Positions 47,859 to 58,308 of a DNA stretch of 64,000 nt are shown here, in pieces. The position numbers were made by a program, and so were the translations under genes. A model generated the notes under the pieces. That model had not been told where the DNA came from. It did not search any database and saw only the letters and a list, made by a program, of their open reading frames with translations. The DNA is from Jonesia quinghaiensis DSM 15701 (GTDB lineage: Bacteria; Actinomycetota; Actinomycetes; Actinomycetales; Cellulomonadaceae), in the NCBI RefSeq assembly GCF_000423205.1, contig NZ_AUHN01000006.1:310001-374000 (forward strand), given 5' to 3'. How positions within the stretch are numbered: the first letter of the stretch is position 1; every line of letters begins with the position of its first letter.

Positions 47859-48721
47859 TGAGTTTTCAGGAAGGCCTGTCGAACACGGCGACCGCGAAAA
47901 GCGGACGAAACATCCCCGTAGCGATCGCTGTTGCGGTGGGTCTGCTTGGCGTGGTCGCTGCGTCGCTATATTTCCGTAAAGAGTTTTTTGTACTTGTCGT
48001 TATTGTCGCGGTTTGCTTTGGCATGTGGGAACTTGCGAAAGCGTTTGAACGTCGAGATATCAATGCACCGCTGCTACCTATGTGGGTAGGTGCAGCTGGC
48101 ATGTTGGTATCAACGTACCTTGCTGGGCCTGAAGCCTTGATGGTGTCGTTCATTTTGACAATAGCCGGGATCGTTGTGTGGAGAGTTATTGACGGCGGTG
48201 GGCAACATGCCGTCAGGGACTGCACGGCTGCAGTTTTCGCAACAGCCTACCTCCCTTTGATGGCAGGTTTTGTTGTCATGATGCTTGCGCAAGACGACGG
48301 TCCGATACTCGTTGCAATTTTTATCTTGTTGGCTGTTGCCAATGACACGGGCGGATTTTTCGCAGGGGTTGCCTTCGGGCGGCACCCTTTAGCCCCGTCA
48401 ATTAGCCCGAAAAAAAGCTGGGAAGGACTAGCTGGCTCATTTCTTCTAGCTCTCGCCGTGGGAATAGTTGGAACAGCGGTGGTGTTGGACTTCAATCCAA
48501 TGGTTGGTGTTGCACTGGGTGTACTTACCCCGATTACAGCTACCATTGGCGACCTGTCTGAATCCCTTATCAAACGGGACTTGCAGATCAAAGACATGGG
48601 ATCTATTTTGCCCGGCCACGGCGGGGTCCTTGACCGAATCGATTCAATGCTCTTAACTGCCCCTTTTGTCTATTTAATGTTTACTGCCGCTGCCAACTTG
48701 CCGACCGGACCAGTCGTTTAA
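47858..48721 (+). CDS. cdsA: Phosphatidate cytidylyltransferase
   Basis: This 287-residue integral membrane enzyme makes CDP-diacylglycerol for phospholipid synthesis. About eight membrane segments precede the CDS signature SLIKRDLQIKDMGSILPGHG. Coupled to frr. Confidence 0.94.
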   Translation: MSFQEGLSNTATAKSGRNIPVAIAVAVGLLGVVAASLYFRKEFFVLVVIVAVCFGMWELAKAFERRDINAPLLPMWVGAAGMLVSTYLAGPEALMVSFILTIAGIVVWRVIDGGGQHAVRDCTAAVFATAYLPLMAGFVVMMLAQDDGPILVAIFILLAVANDTGGFFAGVAFGRHPLAPSISPKKSWEGLAGSFLLALAVGIVGTAVVLDFNPMVGVALGVLTPITATIGDLSESLIKRDLQIKDMGSILPGHGGVLDRIDSMLLTAPFVYLMFTAAANLPTGPVV

Positions 48722-48752
48722 ACGACGGTCAGAGAAATTGTGAGAGAACACC

Positions 48753-49883
48753 TTGGTTGAAGTACGCCCTACCCCCAGCACGATTCCCCTGCAGATGACC
48801 GCTCCGCGCCGGGGTAAAGCTCCTCGACACTTTGCAGACATGAGTGTCGATGAGCGCAAGGAGGCTGTCACTCAACTTGGCCAGAAGCCCTTCCGTGCTC
48901 GCCAACTCAGTACCCACTACTTCACGCACTACACGGCAGATGCGCAGAGCATGACTGATCTGCCTGTTGGTATTCGCGATGATCTAGTGGAGCAGCTCAT
49001 GCCACCACTCGTTAACAAGATTCGCACTCTTGAAGCAGACCAGGGCGCAACAGTGAAAACACTGTGGCGACTCTTTGACGGCATCAAAGTTGAATCAGTT
49101 CTGATGCGGTATCCAAACCGATCAACTCTTTGTGTGTCAAGCCAAGCGGGCTGTGGGATGGCCTGCCCTTTTTGTGCTACTGGGCAGATGGGTCTGACAC
49201 GTAACCTCTCCACGGCAGAAATCGTTGAACAAGTTCGCCAAGCGAGCTTGTCATTAGCCAGCGGTGAGATTCCAGGTGGACCTGCTCAACTGAACAACCT
49301 CGTTTTTATGGGCATGGGGGAGCCGCTTGCAAATTACAAGGCGCTCATGGGTGCGATTCGGCAATTTGTTGCCCCTCAACCTGATGGCTTTGGGTTGTCT
49401 GCGCGAAATATCACGGTGTCGACAGTGGGTCTCGTACCGGCCATGAAAAAGCTGGCTAAAGAAGGGCTGCCACTAACGCTAGCGTTGAGTTTGCACGCCC
49501 CGGATGACGAGTTGCGTTCGGAACTGGTCCCCATCAACACGCGCTGGACCGTTGACGAAGCGTTGGACGCCGCTCGTGAGTACTTCGAGGCAACGGGACG
49601 TCGAGTTTCTATTGAATACGCACTGATCAAAGATATGAACGATCATGCGTGGCGAGGCGACCTCCTGGGGGAGAAACTCAACAGTAGGGGGCGTGGTTGG
49701 GTTCACGTCAACCCCATTCCACTCAATCCCACACCCGGGTCAATTTGGACGGCAAGTGACCGTGACGTCGAAAAAGAGTTCGTCGCGCGCTTGCGTAACC
49801 ATGGAATTCCCACGACAGTGCGGGATACTCGGGGAAGTGACATTGACGGCGCATGTGGCCAACTGGCAGCCGACGAGCAGTAA
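48753..49883 (+). CDS. rlmN: 23S rRNA (adenine-2503-C2)-methyltransferase
   Basis: This 376-residue radical SAM enzyme methylates A2503 of 23S rRNA and A37 of some tRNAs. The Fe-S motif is CGMACPFC and the substrate-contact text is [11 protein letters not shown]. The most upstream plausible start is a TTG at 48753 with GAGAG upstream. An in-frame ATG at 48795 is the alternative. Confidence 0.92.
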   Translation: MVEVRPTPSTIPLQMTAPRRGKAPRHFADMSVDERKEAVTQLGQKPFRARQLSTHYFTHYTADAQSMTDLPVGIRDDLVEQLMPPLVNKIRTLEADQGATVKTLWRLFDGIKVESVLMRYPNRSTLCVSSQAGCGMACPFCATGQMGLTRNLSTAEIVEQVRQASLSLASGEIPGGPAQLNNLVFMGMGEPLANYKALMGAIRQFVAPQPDGFGLSARNITVSTVGLVPAMKKLAKEGLPLTLALSLHAPDDELRSELVPINTRWTVDEALDAAREYFEATGRRVSIEYALIKDMNDHAWRGDLLGEKLNSRGRGWVHVNPIPLNPTPGSIWTASDRDVEKEFVARLRNHGIPTTVRDTRGSDIDGACGQLAADEQ

Positions 49884-49892
49884 GGTGGAATC

Positions 49893-50432
49893 ATGTTCTC
49901 AACTGTCTCCAAGATGAAGGTCGGATACGACACAGAAGACGTCGACGACTTTTTTGCGCAAGCTCGTGAGACCTATGAAGGCGTCACCGCTGACATACTC
50001 ACCTTCCGCGACGTAAATACTTGTGTTTTCGAGACGCAACGTGGCGGTTATGACCCTGCAGAGGTTGATGCTGCACTAGAGCGCCTTGAAGTGGCTTTCA
50101 TTGCAAAGGAACGCCAGTTTCACACGAACCAAGGTGGCCAGCAAGCATGGATGGCGGTCATGGCCGAACGGGCTCAGACGCTGTACCCCCGTCTTCAGCG
50201 TCCTGCCGGCGAACGTTTTGAATCACCACCAAAAGGTCCTGGCTACAGCAAAGAGGAAGTTGACTACCTCTGTAAACGTCTTATTCGCTTTTTTGAAGGC
50301 AAAGGCAAGTTGACGTCAGCCGAGGTTCGCTCAGCGACATTTTCGCCAGCTCGCGGACGTAACGCTTACGAGGAAATGACTGTTGACGCCTTTTTGGCGC
50401 GGGCAGTTGAAGTATTGCTGGGCGTCGAGTGA
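49893..50432 (+). CDS. Protein with four DivIVA-like motifs
   Basis: This 179-residue protein has four copies of the DivIVA-type signature Gly-Tyr-x4-Val-Asp: GYDTEDVDDFF (11-21), GYDPAEVDAAL (52-62), GYSKEEVDYLC (117-127) and AYEEMTVDAFL (158-168). Spacing within each pair is 41 residues, so it looks like a duplicated two-motif module. DivIVA-motif proteins are often at poles or septa; this one lacks the long coiled coil of Wag31. It lies 9 bp after rlmN and overlaps dxr by 4 bp. Function unknown; it resembles the DivIVA-domain repeat family. Confidence 0.82.
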   Translation: MFSTVSKMKVGYDTEDVDDFFAQARETYEGVTADILTFRDVNTCVFETQRGGYDPAEVDAALERLEVAFIAKERQFHTNQGGQQAWMAVMAERAQTLYPRLQRPAGERFESPPKGPGYSKEEVDYLCKRLIRFFEGKGKLTSAEVRSATFSPARGRNAYEEMTVDAFLARAVEVLLGVE

Positions 50433-51613
50433 CAACATCACGAAAATCGGTCACGCTGCTCGGATCTACTGGCTCCATCGGTACGCAAGCGCTGGACGTT
50501 ATTACTCGCAATGCTGGACTTTTCGAGGTTTATGGGCTGGCTGCAGGCGGAAGTTCACTTCCGCTACTAGCAGAGCAAATCCGTCAGTATGCTCCCGCGA
50601 TCGTTGCGGTTCACAACTCTGAGACACGTGTGGAGTTGGAGAATCTCCTGGCAGGGGTGGAAAACCCTCCACAGTTACTATTCGGCCCAGAAGCCGCATC
50701 TGTCCTAGCATCTCATCCGGTCGATGTTGTGCTGAACGGTATGACTGGAGCTGTTGGTCTAGGGCCAACACTCGCTGCGTTACGTGCGAACAACACGCTT
50801 GCCTTAGCAAACAAAGAGTCGTTGGTGATCGGCGGTCAACTGGTTAAGGAAGCAATGAAGCGCTCTGACCAAATTGTTCCGGTTGACTCAGAACACTCCG
50901 CAATGGCACAAGCGTTACGTGGTGGCCGACGCGAAGAAGTCACGCGTTTTATTCTCACCGCATCCGGGGGTCCGTTTCGAGGTATGAACCGTGAGCAACT
51001 CCAAGCGGTTACCCCAGAGGAGGCGCTGGACCACCCAACGTGGAACATGGGCCCAGTCGTGACAATCAACTCATCGACATTGGTGAATAAGGCTCTAGAG
51101 CTTATCGAGGCGCACCTACTGTTCGATGTTCCTGTTGATGACATCGTTGTGGTGGTTCACCCGCAGTCAATCGTGCATTCCATGATCGAGTTCACCGACG
51201 GATCAGTCATCGCCCAAGCATCTCCACCAGACATGCGATTGCCCATCTCGCTTGGTCTGAGTTGGCCTGATCGTATTTCTTCTGGCGCTCAGCCCTGCGA
51301 CTGGACGAAGGCGTCTTCGTGGACATTTGAGCCCCTCGACACAGAGGTCTTTCCTGCCGTCGAGATTGCGCGACGCGCAGTGGCAGCTTCTGCATGGCAT
51401 CCAGCAGTTTTCAACGGCGCGAATGAGGAACTGGTCGACGCATTTCTCAGACATGAGGTGCGCTACAGCCAAATTGTCGACACTTTATCTGCAGTGCTCG
51501 ACGCTTTTGATGAATACCTCGTGACGAATTCTCTGACGCGATCGGTTGATGGCGTCATGCAGGCCGATGCGTGGGCGCGTTCATGGGTGCGCAACCAAGA
51601 CATCTTGGCTTAA
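50429..51613 (+). CDS. dxr: 1-deoxy-D-xylulose 5-phosphate reductoisomerase
   Basis: This 394-residue enzyme catalyses the second step of the MEP isoprenoid pathway. NADPH motif GSTGSIGTQAL is at residues 11-21, LANKESLV and VPVDSEHSAMAQAL carry metal and substrate residues, and FILTASGGPFR follows. GTG start overlapping the DivIVA-motif gene. It is clustered with rseP and ispG as in other actinobacteria. Confidence 0.95.
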   Translation: MTTSRKSVTLLGSTGSIGTQALDVITRNAGLFEVYGLAAGGSSLPLLAEQIRQYAPAIVAVHNSETRVELENLLAGVENPPQLLFGPEAASVLASHPVDVVLNGMTGAVGLGPTLAALRANNTLALANKESLVIGGQLVKEAMKRSDQIVPVDSEHSAMAQALRGGRREEVTRFILTASGGPFRGMNREQLQAVTPEEALDHPTWNMGPVVTINSSTLVNKALELIEAHLLFDVPVDDIVVVVHPQSIVHSMIEFTDGSVIAQASPPDMRLPISLGLSWPDRISSGAQPCDWTKASSWTFEPLDTEVFPAVEIARRAVAASAWHPAVFNGANEELVDAFLRHEVRYSQIVDTLSAVLDAFDEYLVTNSLTRSVDGVMQADAWARSWVRNQDILA

Positions 51614-51647
51614 AGACTAGTCATTTATACGCCGTCTGGAGGCGACA

Positions 51648-52961
51648 GTGGATTTTCTGTGGGGTGTACTCACAGTAGTTGTGGGGTTGTTAGCATCGAT
51701 TGCCCTCCACGAGGTTGGGCACATGGTGCCGGCCAAGAAATTTGGTGTCAGAGTTCCTCAATACATGGTGGGATTCGGACCAACTTTGTGGTCGACTCAC
51801 AGAGGTGAAACTGAGTACGGTATCAAAGCAATACCACTTGGTGGGTATGTGCGGCTGGTAGGAATGTATCCGCCGGAAAATACCGACCGTAAGCGTCGCA
51901 TGTGGTTTAGGGAACTCATCACCGGGGCTCGTGAAGCGAGCTTGGAAGAAATCCGACCCGGGGAAGAGAATCGTGCTTTCTATAAGTTGAGCACCCCCAA
52001 GAAACTCATCGTGATGGCCGGTGGTCCGCTCATGAACCTGGTGATCGCGGCGTTTCTCCTGACTGTAATTGTTGTTGCTTTTGGACGGTCAGAGCCAACA
52101 ACCCAGATCGCAGAGGTCTCGCAGTGTGTGGTGAGCGCCCAGGAGTCAAGGACTGAGTGCGAATCTACTGACCCTATCACTCCAGCAGCTCAAGCTGGTT
52201 TGTTGCCCGGTGACGTCATTACGGGCTTTGCGGATCAAGAAGTTAGTTCATGGGATGACTTGTCCGACCGTATTGCTCGCTATGGTGGGCAAGAGGTCTC
52301 GGTAACGTACCTTCGCGATGGTGCGGAAAGCGAAACAACACTGGTACCTTTGATCACCCCGCGACCGGTCCTTGACCGATATGATATTCCGCAGTTCGAT
52401 GACAGCGGAGAACTCGTGACAGAACAACGCGGATTTCTCGGGGTTGCTCCAACCTTCGAACAAAACCACCAGCCATTTGTTGTGGTGCCCGAATTAATGG
52501 GCCAGGGGATCACCGGCACGCTAGGCATCATTGTTCGTCTTCCTGAGCGAATGGTAGACGTGTGGAACGCGGCGTTTGGCGGTCAAGAACGTGATGTGAA
52601 TTCTGTGATCGGTGTCGTTGGGGTAGGTCGAGTAGCGGGTGAGATTACCTCGGCACCAGAGTTCAGTAGTAACTTGGCTGCGCAAACTCAGCAACTCCTT
52701 TCCTTGCTGGCTTCATTAAATATTGCGCTCTTCGCATTCAATATGATTCCCTTGCTTCCGCTGGATGGGGGACACGTCGCAGGGGCGCTTTATGAAGGTG
52801 GGCGCCGTCAATGGGCGCGACTGCGACATCGCCCTGACCCAGGACACGCGGATACGGCACAGATGCTCCCGGTGGCCTATGTTGTGTTTGTTCTGTTAGC
52901 AGGTATGGGGATCTTGTTGATATATGCAGACATCGTCAATCCTGTCCGTCTCATCCAGTAG
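51648..52961 (+). CDS. Site-2 membrane metalloprotease (M50 family, RseP/Rip1-like)
   Basis: This 437-residue intramembrane protease has the zinc motif HEVGH at residues 21-25 in the first helix, a PDZ domain around residues 165-260, and the third zinc ligand in PLLPLDGGHVAG. It cuts anti-sigma factors and similar substrates in the membrane. GTG start preceded by GGAGG. The dxr-rseP-ispG order is conserved. Confidence 0.93.
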   Translation: MDFLWGVLTVVVGLLASIALHEVGHMVPAKKFGVRVPQYMVGFGPTLWSTHRGETEYGIKAIPLGGYVRLVGMYPPENTDRKRRMWFRELITGAREASLEEIRPGEENRAFYKLSTPKKLIVMAGGPLMNLVIAAFLLTVIVVAFGRSEPTTQIAEVSQCVVSAQESRTECESTDPITPAAQAGLLPGDVITGFADQEVSSWDDLSDRIARYGGQEVSVTYLRDGAESETTLVPLITPRPVLDRYDIPQFDDSGELVTEQRGFLGVAPTFEQNHQPFVVVPELMGQGITGTLGIIVRLPERMVDVWNAAFGGQERDVNSVIGVVGVGRVAGEITSAPEFSSNLAAQTQQLLSLLASLNIALFAFNMIPLLPLDGGHVAGALYEGGRRQWARLRHRPDPGHADTAQMLPVAYVVFVLLAGMGILLIYADIVNPVRLIQ

Positions 52962-53020
52962 TCTGAACCCCTGAAGGTCAGATTTTGGTGTTTGTGCTGT
53001 GTGATGTCGCGGCGGCTGCG

Positions 53021-53035
53021 TGGTGATGATCACCA
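53021..53035. repeat. 15-bp dyad upstream of ispG
   Basis: TGGTGAT-G-ATCACCA is a perfect 7-bp dyad with one central base, 40 bp before the ispG start. It includes the 12-mer GTGATGATCACC that also occurs upstream of xerC (41522-41533). Possible operator. Confidence 0.4.
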
Positions 53036-53074
53036 TGGCATGGCCTCGCGGTGAAAAAGGAGATAATAGGTTCT

Positions 53075-54226
53075 GTGACTGTTCCAATCAACCTCGGTAT
53101 GCCGCAGGCGCCAGCGCCAGTACTCGCGCCTCGTCGTAAAACCCGCAAGATCAAAGTCGGGAAGGTGGAAGTTGGTGGTGATGCACCAGTAAGCGTGCAG
53201 TCAATGACCACCACCCGTACAACGGACATCAATGCCACTCTCCAACAAATCGCTGAACTCACAGCGTCAGGTTGTGACATTGTCCGTGTTGCGGTGCCTT
53301 CCGCAGACGATGCTGAAGCTCTGCCTGCTATCGCGAAAAAATCACAGATCCCTGTGATTGCTGACATCCACTTCCAACCCAAGTACGTGTACGCGGCGAT
53401 TGATGCTGGGTGCGCCGCTGTGCGAGTCAATCCTGGAAATATCCGGAAATTTGACGACCAAGTTAAGCAGATCGCAGCTGCCGCCAAGGACGCTGGGGTC
53501 TCGATCCGTATTGGTGTCAATGCTGGATCTTTGGATCCTCGTTTGCTCAAAAAGTATGGAAAAGCAACGCCAGAAGCGCTTGTTGAGTCAGCGGTATGGG
53601 AAGCATCGTTGTTTGAAGAGCACGGGTTCCATGACTTCAAAATTTCGGTGAAGCACAATGACCCTGTCATTATGGTGCGCGCCTATGAAATGTTGTCAGA
53701 ACGTGGTGACTGGCCACTCCACCTTGGTGTGACCGAGGCAGGTCCGGCTTTCCAGGGGACCATCAAGTCAGCGACGGCCTTCGGTGCATTGTTGTCACGT
53801 GGAATTGGGGACACCATTCGGGTCTCGCTGTCCGCTCCTCCAGTGGAGGAAGTGAAGGTCGGCAATGCAATCCTTGAGTCTCTCAACCTCAAACCCCGCA
53901 AGCTTGAGATAGTCTCATGCCCTTCGTGTGGCCGGGCGCAGGTAGATGTTTATACTCTTGCAGAACGTGTCACCGCTGGCCTAGAAGGGCTTCCCGTTCC
54001 GTTGCGAGTTGCCGTTATGGGTTGCGTTGTAAACGGGCCTGGTGAAGCTCGAGAAGCTGACCTGGGAGTGGCCTCCGGAAACGGCAAAGGGCAAATTTTT
54101 GTCAAAGGTGAAGTCATTAAGACCGTGCCGGAGTCAATGATCGTGGAAACGCTCATCGAAGAGGCTATGCGAATCGCAGACTCTATGGAGAAGACCGGGG
54201 AAAGCCCCTCTATTGTCGTAGGGTAA
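53075..54226 (+). CDS. ispG: 4-hydroxy-3-methylbut-2-en-1-yl diphosphate synthase
   Basis: This 383-residue Fe-S enzyme catalyses the penultimate step of the MEP pathway. The N-terminal TIM barrel has [11 protein letters not shown] and the C-terminal part has cysteines in [11 protein letters not shown] and [10 protein letters not shown] for the [4Fe-4S] cluster. The GTG at 53075 matches homologues (TVPINLGMP) and has AAGGAG about 12 nt upstream; an in-frame GTG at 53051 would contain that site. Confidence 0.94.
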   Translation: MTVPINLGMPQAPAPVLAPRRKTRKIKVGKVEVGGDAPVSVQSMTTTRTTDINATLQQIAELTASGCDIVRVAVPSADDAEALPAIAKKSQIPVIADIHFQPKYVYAAIDAGCAAVRVNPGNIRKFDDQVKQIAAAAKDAGVSIRIGVNAGSLDPRLLKKYGKATPEALVESAVWEASLFEEHGFHDFKISVKHNDPVIMVRAYEMLSERGDWPLHLGVTEAGPAFQGTIKSATAFGALLSRGIGDTIRVSLSAPPVEEVKVGNAILESLNLKPRKLEIVSCPSCGRAQVDVYTLAERVTAGLEGLPVPLRVAVMGCVVNGPGEAREADLGVASGNGKGQIFVKGEVIKTVPESMIVETLIEEAMRIADSMEKTGESPSIVVG

Positions 54227-54231
54227 CGGAT

Positions 54232-55137
54232 ATGGGATCACGGCGAGTTGAGTACCCCGTTGAACTGTTGCGTGATCATAGCGACATTGAAGCGGTCATA
54301 GAACTTGCCCGCCGTGATCCAGTGTCATACGTTCTTGCGCTGACCCATTTGGAGGATGGGTTAGCCTCCGGGGCTTTGCCGGGAGAAGTGTGGGCCTACA
54401 GGAATGGCGGTGAGTTAGTCGCGGCTTGTTGGGTTGGCGCAAACTTCATTCCCATTTTTGATCTCGCTCTCGCTGATAGCGCCGAATACGCTGCGGCATT
54501 ATCTGCGTTCATTTCTGCAGCGCGTTCAACTGGCAGGCGGTCATCCTCGCTGGTTGGGCCGGCGCAAACAGTTCTTCCGCTGTGGAATGCTGTAGAGGAT
54601 CTTTGGTCGCCGGCACGAGAGGTACGAGCGTCTCAACCCTCAATGGTCTGGGATCGCGAACCGCAGTGCACAGCAGACAGTCGGGTCAGGTGCGCAGAGC
54701 CCGAAGATTTTGATGCTCTGCTTCCAGCAAGTGTTCACATGTTCCTTGAGGAAGTTGGTGTGTCTCCGCTTCGCTATGGTTCCGTGCAGTATTCACGTCG
54801 TGTGCGTGAACTGATTGCTGAGCGACGCTCTTTCGTCATGCTTCGCCGGGACGTTGAGCCTGGGTGCACTGACTCGGTTGGGGATCAAATTGTCTTTAAA
54901 GCGGACATCGGAGCGCTGTGCAACGATGTTGCTCAAGTCCAGGGCGTGTGGGTTGATCCAGCTTTCCGGAGTCGTGGAATTGCTGCCCCTGCTATGGCTC
55001 AGGTTGCTCGGATTGCTCAGGAGCAATTTGACCGCACCATTTCGCTATACGTCAACAGTTATAACCATCGCGCATTAAAGGCATATCAGACATCAGGTTT
55101 TAGCGTGGCGGGGGAGTATGCAACCGTAATGTTCTAG
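54232..55137 (+). CDS. DUF4081 and GNAT-domain acetyltransferase-like protein
   Basis: This 301-residue protein has an N-terminal DUF4081-like region and a C-terminal GNAT fold with the acetyl-CoA loop region VDPAFRSRGIAAPAM, followed by LYVNSYNHRALKAYQTSGF. The substrate is unknown. It starts 5 bp after ispG, a position shared with other actinobacteria. Confidence 0.85.
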   Translation: MGSRRVEYPVELLRDHSDIEAVIELARRDPVSYVLALTHLEDGLASGALPGEVWAYRNGGELVAACWVGANFIPIFDLALADSAEYAAALSAFISAARSTGRRSSSLVGPAQTVLPLWNAVEDLWSPAREVRASQPSMVWDREPQCTADSRVRCAEPEDFDALLPASVHMFLEEVGVSPLRYGSVQYSRRVRELIAERRSFVMLRRDVEPGCTDSVGDQIVFKADIGALCNDVAQVQGVWVDPAFRSRGIAAPAMAQVARIAQEQFDRTISLYVNSYNHRALKAYQTSGFSVAGEYATVMF

Positions 55138-55189
55138 GTCACCATGATTCTCGGCCTGCGCCTCTAGGCATGGGCATTACGCTTAGAAC

Positions 55190-56974
55190 ATGCTCTTACG
55201 CCTATCGAACCTATTCGTTCGCACCCTTCGTGAAGATCCCGCTGATGCTGAGGTCGCAAGCCACAAACTTCTTGTCCGTGCGGGATATATCCGCCGCGCC
55301 GCCCCAGGTGTTTATTCGTGGCTTCCATTAGGACTGCGCGTCCTTGACAAAGTGGAGGCTGTGGTCCGGGAAGAAATGGAGCGGGCTGGCGCTCAGCGCG
55401 TTCATTTTCCAGCCCTCTTGCCCCGTGAGCCGTATGAAGCAACGGGCCGGTGGACGGAATACGGGCCAAATCTGTTCCGTTTGAAGGACCGCAAGGATGG
55501 CGATTATCTTCTTGCTCCAACCCACGAAGAAATGTTCACACTTTTGGTGAAGGATCTCTATTCTTCGTACAAAGATCTTCCCGTCACACTGTTTCAGATT
55601 CAGACCAAATACCGTGACGAAGCACGCCCACGCGCAGGTCTGATCCGTGGCCGTGAATTCATTATGAAAGACGCCTACTCCTTCGACATAAGTGATGAAG
55701 GTTTGAGTGCCTCTTATCAGGCTCAGCGTGATGCCTATGAGCGAATCTTTACCCGCCTAGGGCTTGAATATGTCATTGTGGCAGCGACATCTGGGGCCAT
55801 GGGTGGTTCGCGGTCTGAGGAGTTTTTGACTCCAACTCCAATTGGGGAAGACACCTTTGTTCGTTCTCCAGGCGGGTATGCCGCCAATGTGGAGGCGGTA
55901 ACAACGGTTGTTGGGGAACCGTTGGATGCTTCTGCAGTTCCAGCATCAGTCGTGATTGACACACCTGACACCGCCACAATCGAGTCACTTGTTACATGGT
56001 TGCAGGAAAATCACGGTAACGATGCCCCCCAAGGGGAACAGTGGTCAACTAAACACACCCTAAAGAATGTTGTGCTCGCTGTGTCACACCCAGATGGGCA
56101 ACGTGAACTGGTTGTCGTGGGTGTTCCTGGGGACCGAGAAGTTGATATGAAACGTATCGAAGCCGCGCTTGCGCCTGCAGAGGTTGAGGCGGCGGGGGAC
56201 GGTGACTTTGCGAAGAACCCACACCTGAAGCGGGGTTACATTGGCCCACAAATTCTTGGTGTTTCACACACGGGGCAAGAATCTGCCACGCGCTACCTGG
56301 TCGATCCACGCATCGTCGACGGTTCTGTGTGGGTTACTGGGGCCAATGTTGTCGGTCAGCACGCGCTGAATGTCGTTGCAGGACGTGATTTCCGTGCGGA
56401 TGGAGTGATCGAGGCCGCAGAAGTGCGGGCAGGCGATCCAGCTCCTGATGGTTCTGGTCCTCTAGAACTTGCACGTGGTATCGAGATTGGGCACATTTTC
56501 CAACTTGGCCGCAAGTATGCGCAGGCGTTGGGCCTCAAGGTTCTTGATGCCAATGGTAAACAAGCCGTCGTAACGATGGGATCATACGGTATTGGGGTGT
56601 CCCGTGTGATGGCTGCTTTAGCGCAGGCAAATTATGACGACAAGGGTTTGGCATGGCCACTGCAAATCGCCCCCGCTCATGTGCACCTGGTGGCGACAGG
56701 GAAAGATGAGGCAGTGTACGCTGCTGCAACCAGCCTTGCTGAGCAACTCGAATCACGTGGCATCGAAGTGATCTACGATGACCGCCCGAAGGTTTCTCCA
56801 GGCGTGAAATTTAAAGATGCTGAACTCATTGGAGTGCCCTTCATCGCCGTTGTTGGACGCGGACTTGAGCAGGGTGTCATTGAATTCCGTACACGCACCG
56901 GTGAGCCGCAAACTGTCCAATTGACAGAGGCAGTCGATGTGATCGTCGATGCGGTGACAAAAAGCACTTCCTGA
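55190..56974 (+). CDS. proS: Prolyl-tRNA synthetase
   Basis: This 594-residue class II synthetase is of the bacterial type, with an inserted YbaK-like editing domain (about residues 235-390) that removes misacylated Ala. Motif 2 is [17 protein letters not shown] and motif 3 is [11 protein letters not shown]. The ribosome site before the ATG at 55190 is weak. It is followed by a terminator. Confidence 0.95.
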   Translation: MLLRLSNLFVRTLREDPADAEVASHKLLVRAGYIRRAAPGVYSWLPLGLRVLDKVEAVVREEMERAGAQRVHFPALLPREPYEATGRWTEYGPNLFRLKDRKDGDYLLAPTHEEMFTLLVKDLYSSYKDLPVTLFQIQTKYRDEARPRAGLIRGREFIMKDAYSFDISDEGLSASYQAQRDAYERIFTRLGLEYVIVAATSGAMGGSRSEEFLTPTPIGEDTFVRSPGGYAANVEAVTTVVGEPLDASAVPASVVIDTPDTATIESLVTWLQENHGNDAPQGEQWSTKHTLKNVVLAVSHPDGQRELVVVGVPGDREVDMKRIEAALAPAEVEAAGDGDFAKNPHLKRGYIGPQILGVSHTGQESATRYLVDPRIVDGSVWVTGANVVGQHALNVVAGRDFRADGVIEAAEVRAGDPAPDGSGPLELARGIEIGHIFQLGRKYAQALGLKVLDANGKQAVVTMGSYGIGVSRVMAALAQANYDDKGLAWPLQIAPAHVHLVATGKDEAVYAAATSLAEQLESRGIEVIYDDRPKVSPGVKFKDAELIGVPFIAVVGRGLEQGVIEFRTRTGEPQTVQLTEAVDVIVDAVTKSTS

Positions 56975-57001
56975 TACTCCGTTCGCGCCATTGACATCAT
57001 G

Positions 57002-57038
57002 CAAGACGGTCCACCCCTTGAAGGGGCGGACCGTCTTG
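57002..57038. terminator. Terminator between convergent proS and the DUF4439 gene
   Basis: Arms CAAGACGGTCC (57002-57012) and GGACCGTCTTG (57028-57038) enclose a smaller CCCCTT/AAGGGG stem. TTGTTGT follows on the plus strand. The convergent position suggests bidirectional use. Confidence 0.7.
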
Positions 57039-57078
57039 TTGTATGTGACGGGAAGTGCCGTTTGTTCTGTCAGATTCT

Positions 57079-58116
57079 TTAGTTGCTGACTTCGGGTGTG
57101 CTTGCCGTAATGGCCTCAGGGCTCTCGATGAAGACAAATGGCCCCATGTCGCTTCCGAGCCGATTGGCGCATTGCGCCGCAGGGACCAGCAAGTCGAGAA
57201 TCGCGGCACGGTCTTGTGGTTCCACAGTGGCTAGCGCGGTGCTGTAGTGTTCCCCAAGGTCGATGCATAGTTCACGTCCGAGTCGCCGCGCTTCGCTTGG
57301 CTCGGGGGTGGGGGAGTCTGGGGTCAGGGTGAATGGTAGGTCGTAGCGTAGTGCGCGTGGGTCATCGCTGGTCCGATCTACAGCGGCGAGTACTGCGAGG
57401 TGTTGCGCCGTGCGGCGGTGTTCGCGAGCTTGTTTGGTGAAGTAGGCTCGATCATCGACCGGGAGCATGGCTGCAATGACTTCGAATCCGTATGCGGCGG
57501 CATCTTCTCGGGTGATCCACGTGATGACATTCGCCTGGGTAATGTTTGAAGGAAGCGCTTCAAGCTCGGAGTCGGTGAAATCAGGAGGCAACTCATAGTC
57601 GATCTTGCTGAGCCGTGCTATGTCAGAGGCTTGAAGCGCAAACCAGGTGGCAAGTGATCCGTAGGCTCGGGCAACATCTGGATCCTCTGGAAGATCGAGT
57701 GTTGACCGGATGCGGTTCGCTGCGTTGTTGAGTTGGTCGACAAGGTCCTGTGCAGTGGCTGGAGCCGTCGTTTCGCTGGATTGTGAAGGTTCTGGTCTGC
57801 TGGTTCGAAGTTCTTCGGGTAACCCTGAGTCATACTCACCGCCGAGTTGGGTTGCGGTGTCGCTCGCTTGGAGTGCTAGTGACTCGAGGGCCTGCACTAC
57901 GGCGTCGCTCTGTGCGTCGTCTTGTGTAAGAAGGGCGGCTGCTGCTGACACGCTGAGTAAGTCATTGACAACCGCTTGACGTGCCACTTCGTTACTGTCG
58001 GGTGTTGGTTCTGTTGGCGGCGCTGTCTCAATGCGCACTCCGCAGCCGGCGACGAGAAGTAGTACGACGAGAGATGTCAGAAACGTTCGAACGTTGATGC
58101 GAGCCACGAATGTCAT
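57079..58116 (-). CDS. Lipoprotein with ferritin-like DUF4439 domain
   Basis: This 345-residue protein has a signal helix ending in lipobox LVAGC (Cys25) and a Pro/Thr-rich linker. The C-terminal ~140 residues (DAAAYGFEVIAAML, AREHRRTAQHL) fit the DUF4439 ferritin-like helical fold. Function is unknown. It lies on the opposite strand between proS and rimP, where related actinobacteria carry the same gene. Confidence 0.75.
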   Translation of the reverse strand: MTFVARINVRTFLTSLVVLLLVAGCGVRIETAPPTEPTPDSNEVARQAVVNDLLSVSAAAALLTQDDAQSDAVVQALESLALQASDTATQLGGEYDSGLPEELRTSRPEPSQSSETTAPATAQDLVDQLNNAANRIRSTLDLPEDPDVARAYGSLATWFALQASDIARLSKIDYELPPDFTDSELEALPSNITQANVITWITREDAAAYGFEVIAAMLPVDDRAYFTKQAREHRRTAQHLAVLAAVDRTSDDPRALRYDLPFTLTPDSPTPEPSEARRLGRELCIDLGEHYSTALATVEPQDRAAILDLLVPAAQCANRLGSDMGPFVFIESPEAITASTPEVSN

Positions 58117-58308
58117 TTCCCTTGTTGGTAGGTATGGGATGATCTTACCGAGTTACGGAGTGGCTGTGGGACGCCTCACCGGGGCAGATGCGACGAGGAA
58201 TACACTAAAAGACAGCATGCAGGCCACGAGATTCTCGGTAGGCTTAGGGGAGAACAAGTTCATACCGGTCTGTTGTGTCCGGTAGTCAACACGACGGCAG
58301 GAGGACAT

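Noticed and set aside
55144-55167. Seven-codon ORF (MILGLRL) before proS as a possible leader peptide
   Set aside because: No Pro codons, no hairpin or terminator follows, and such short ORFs are frequent by chance.
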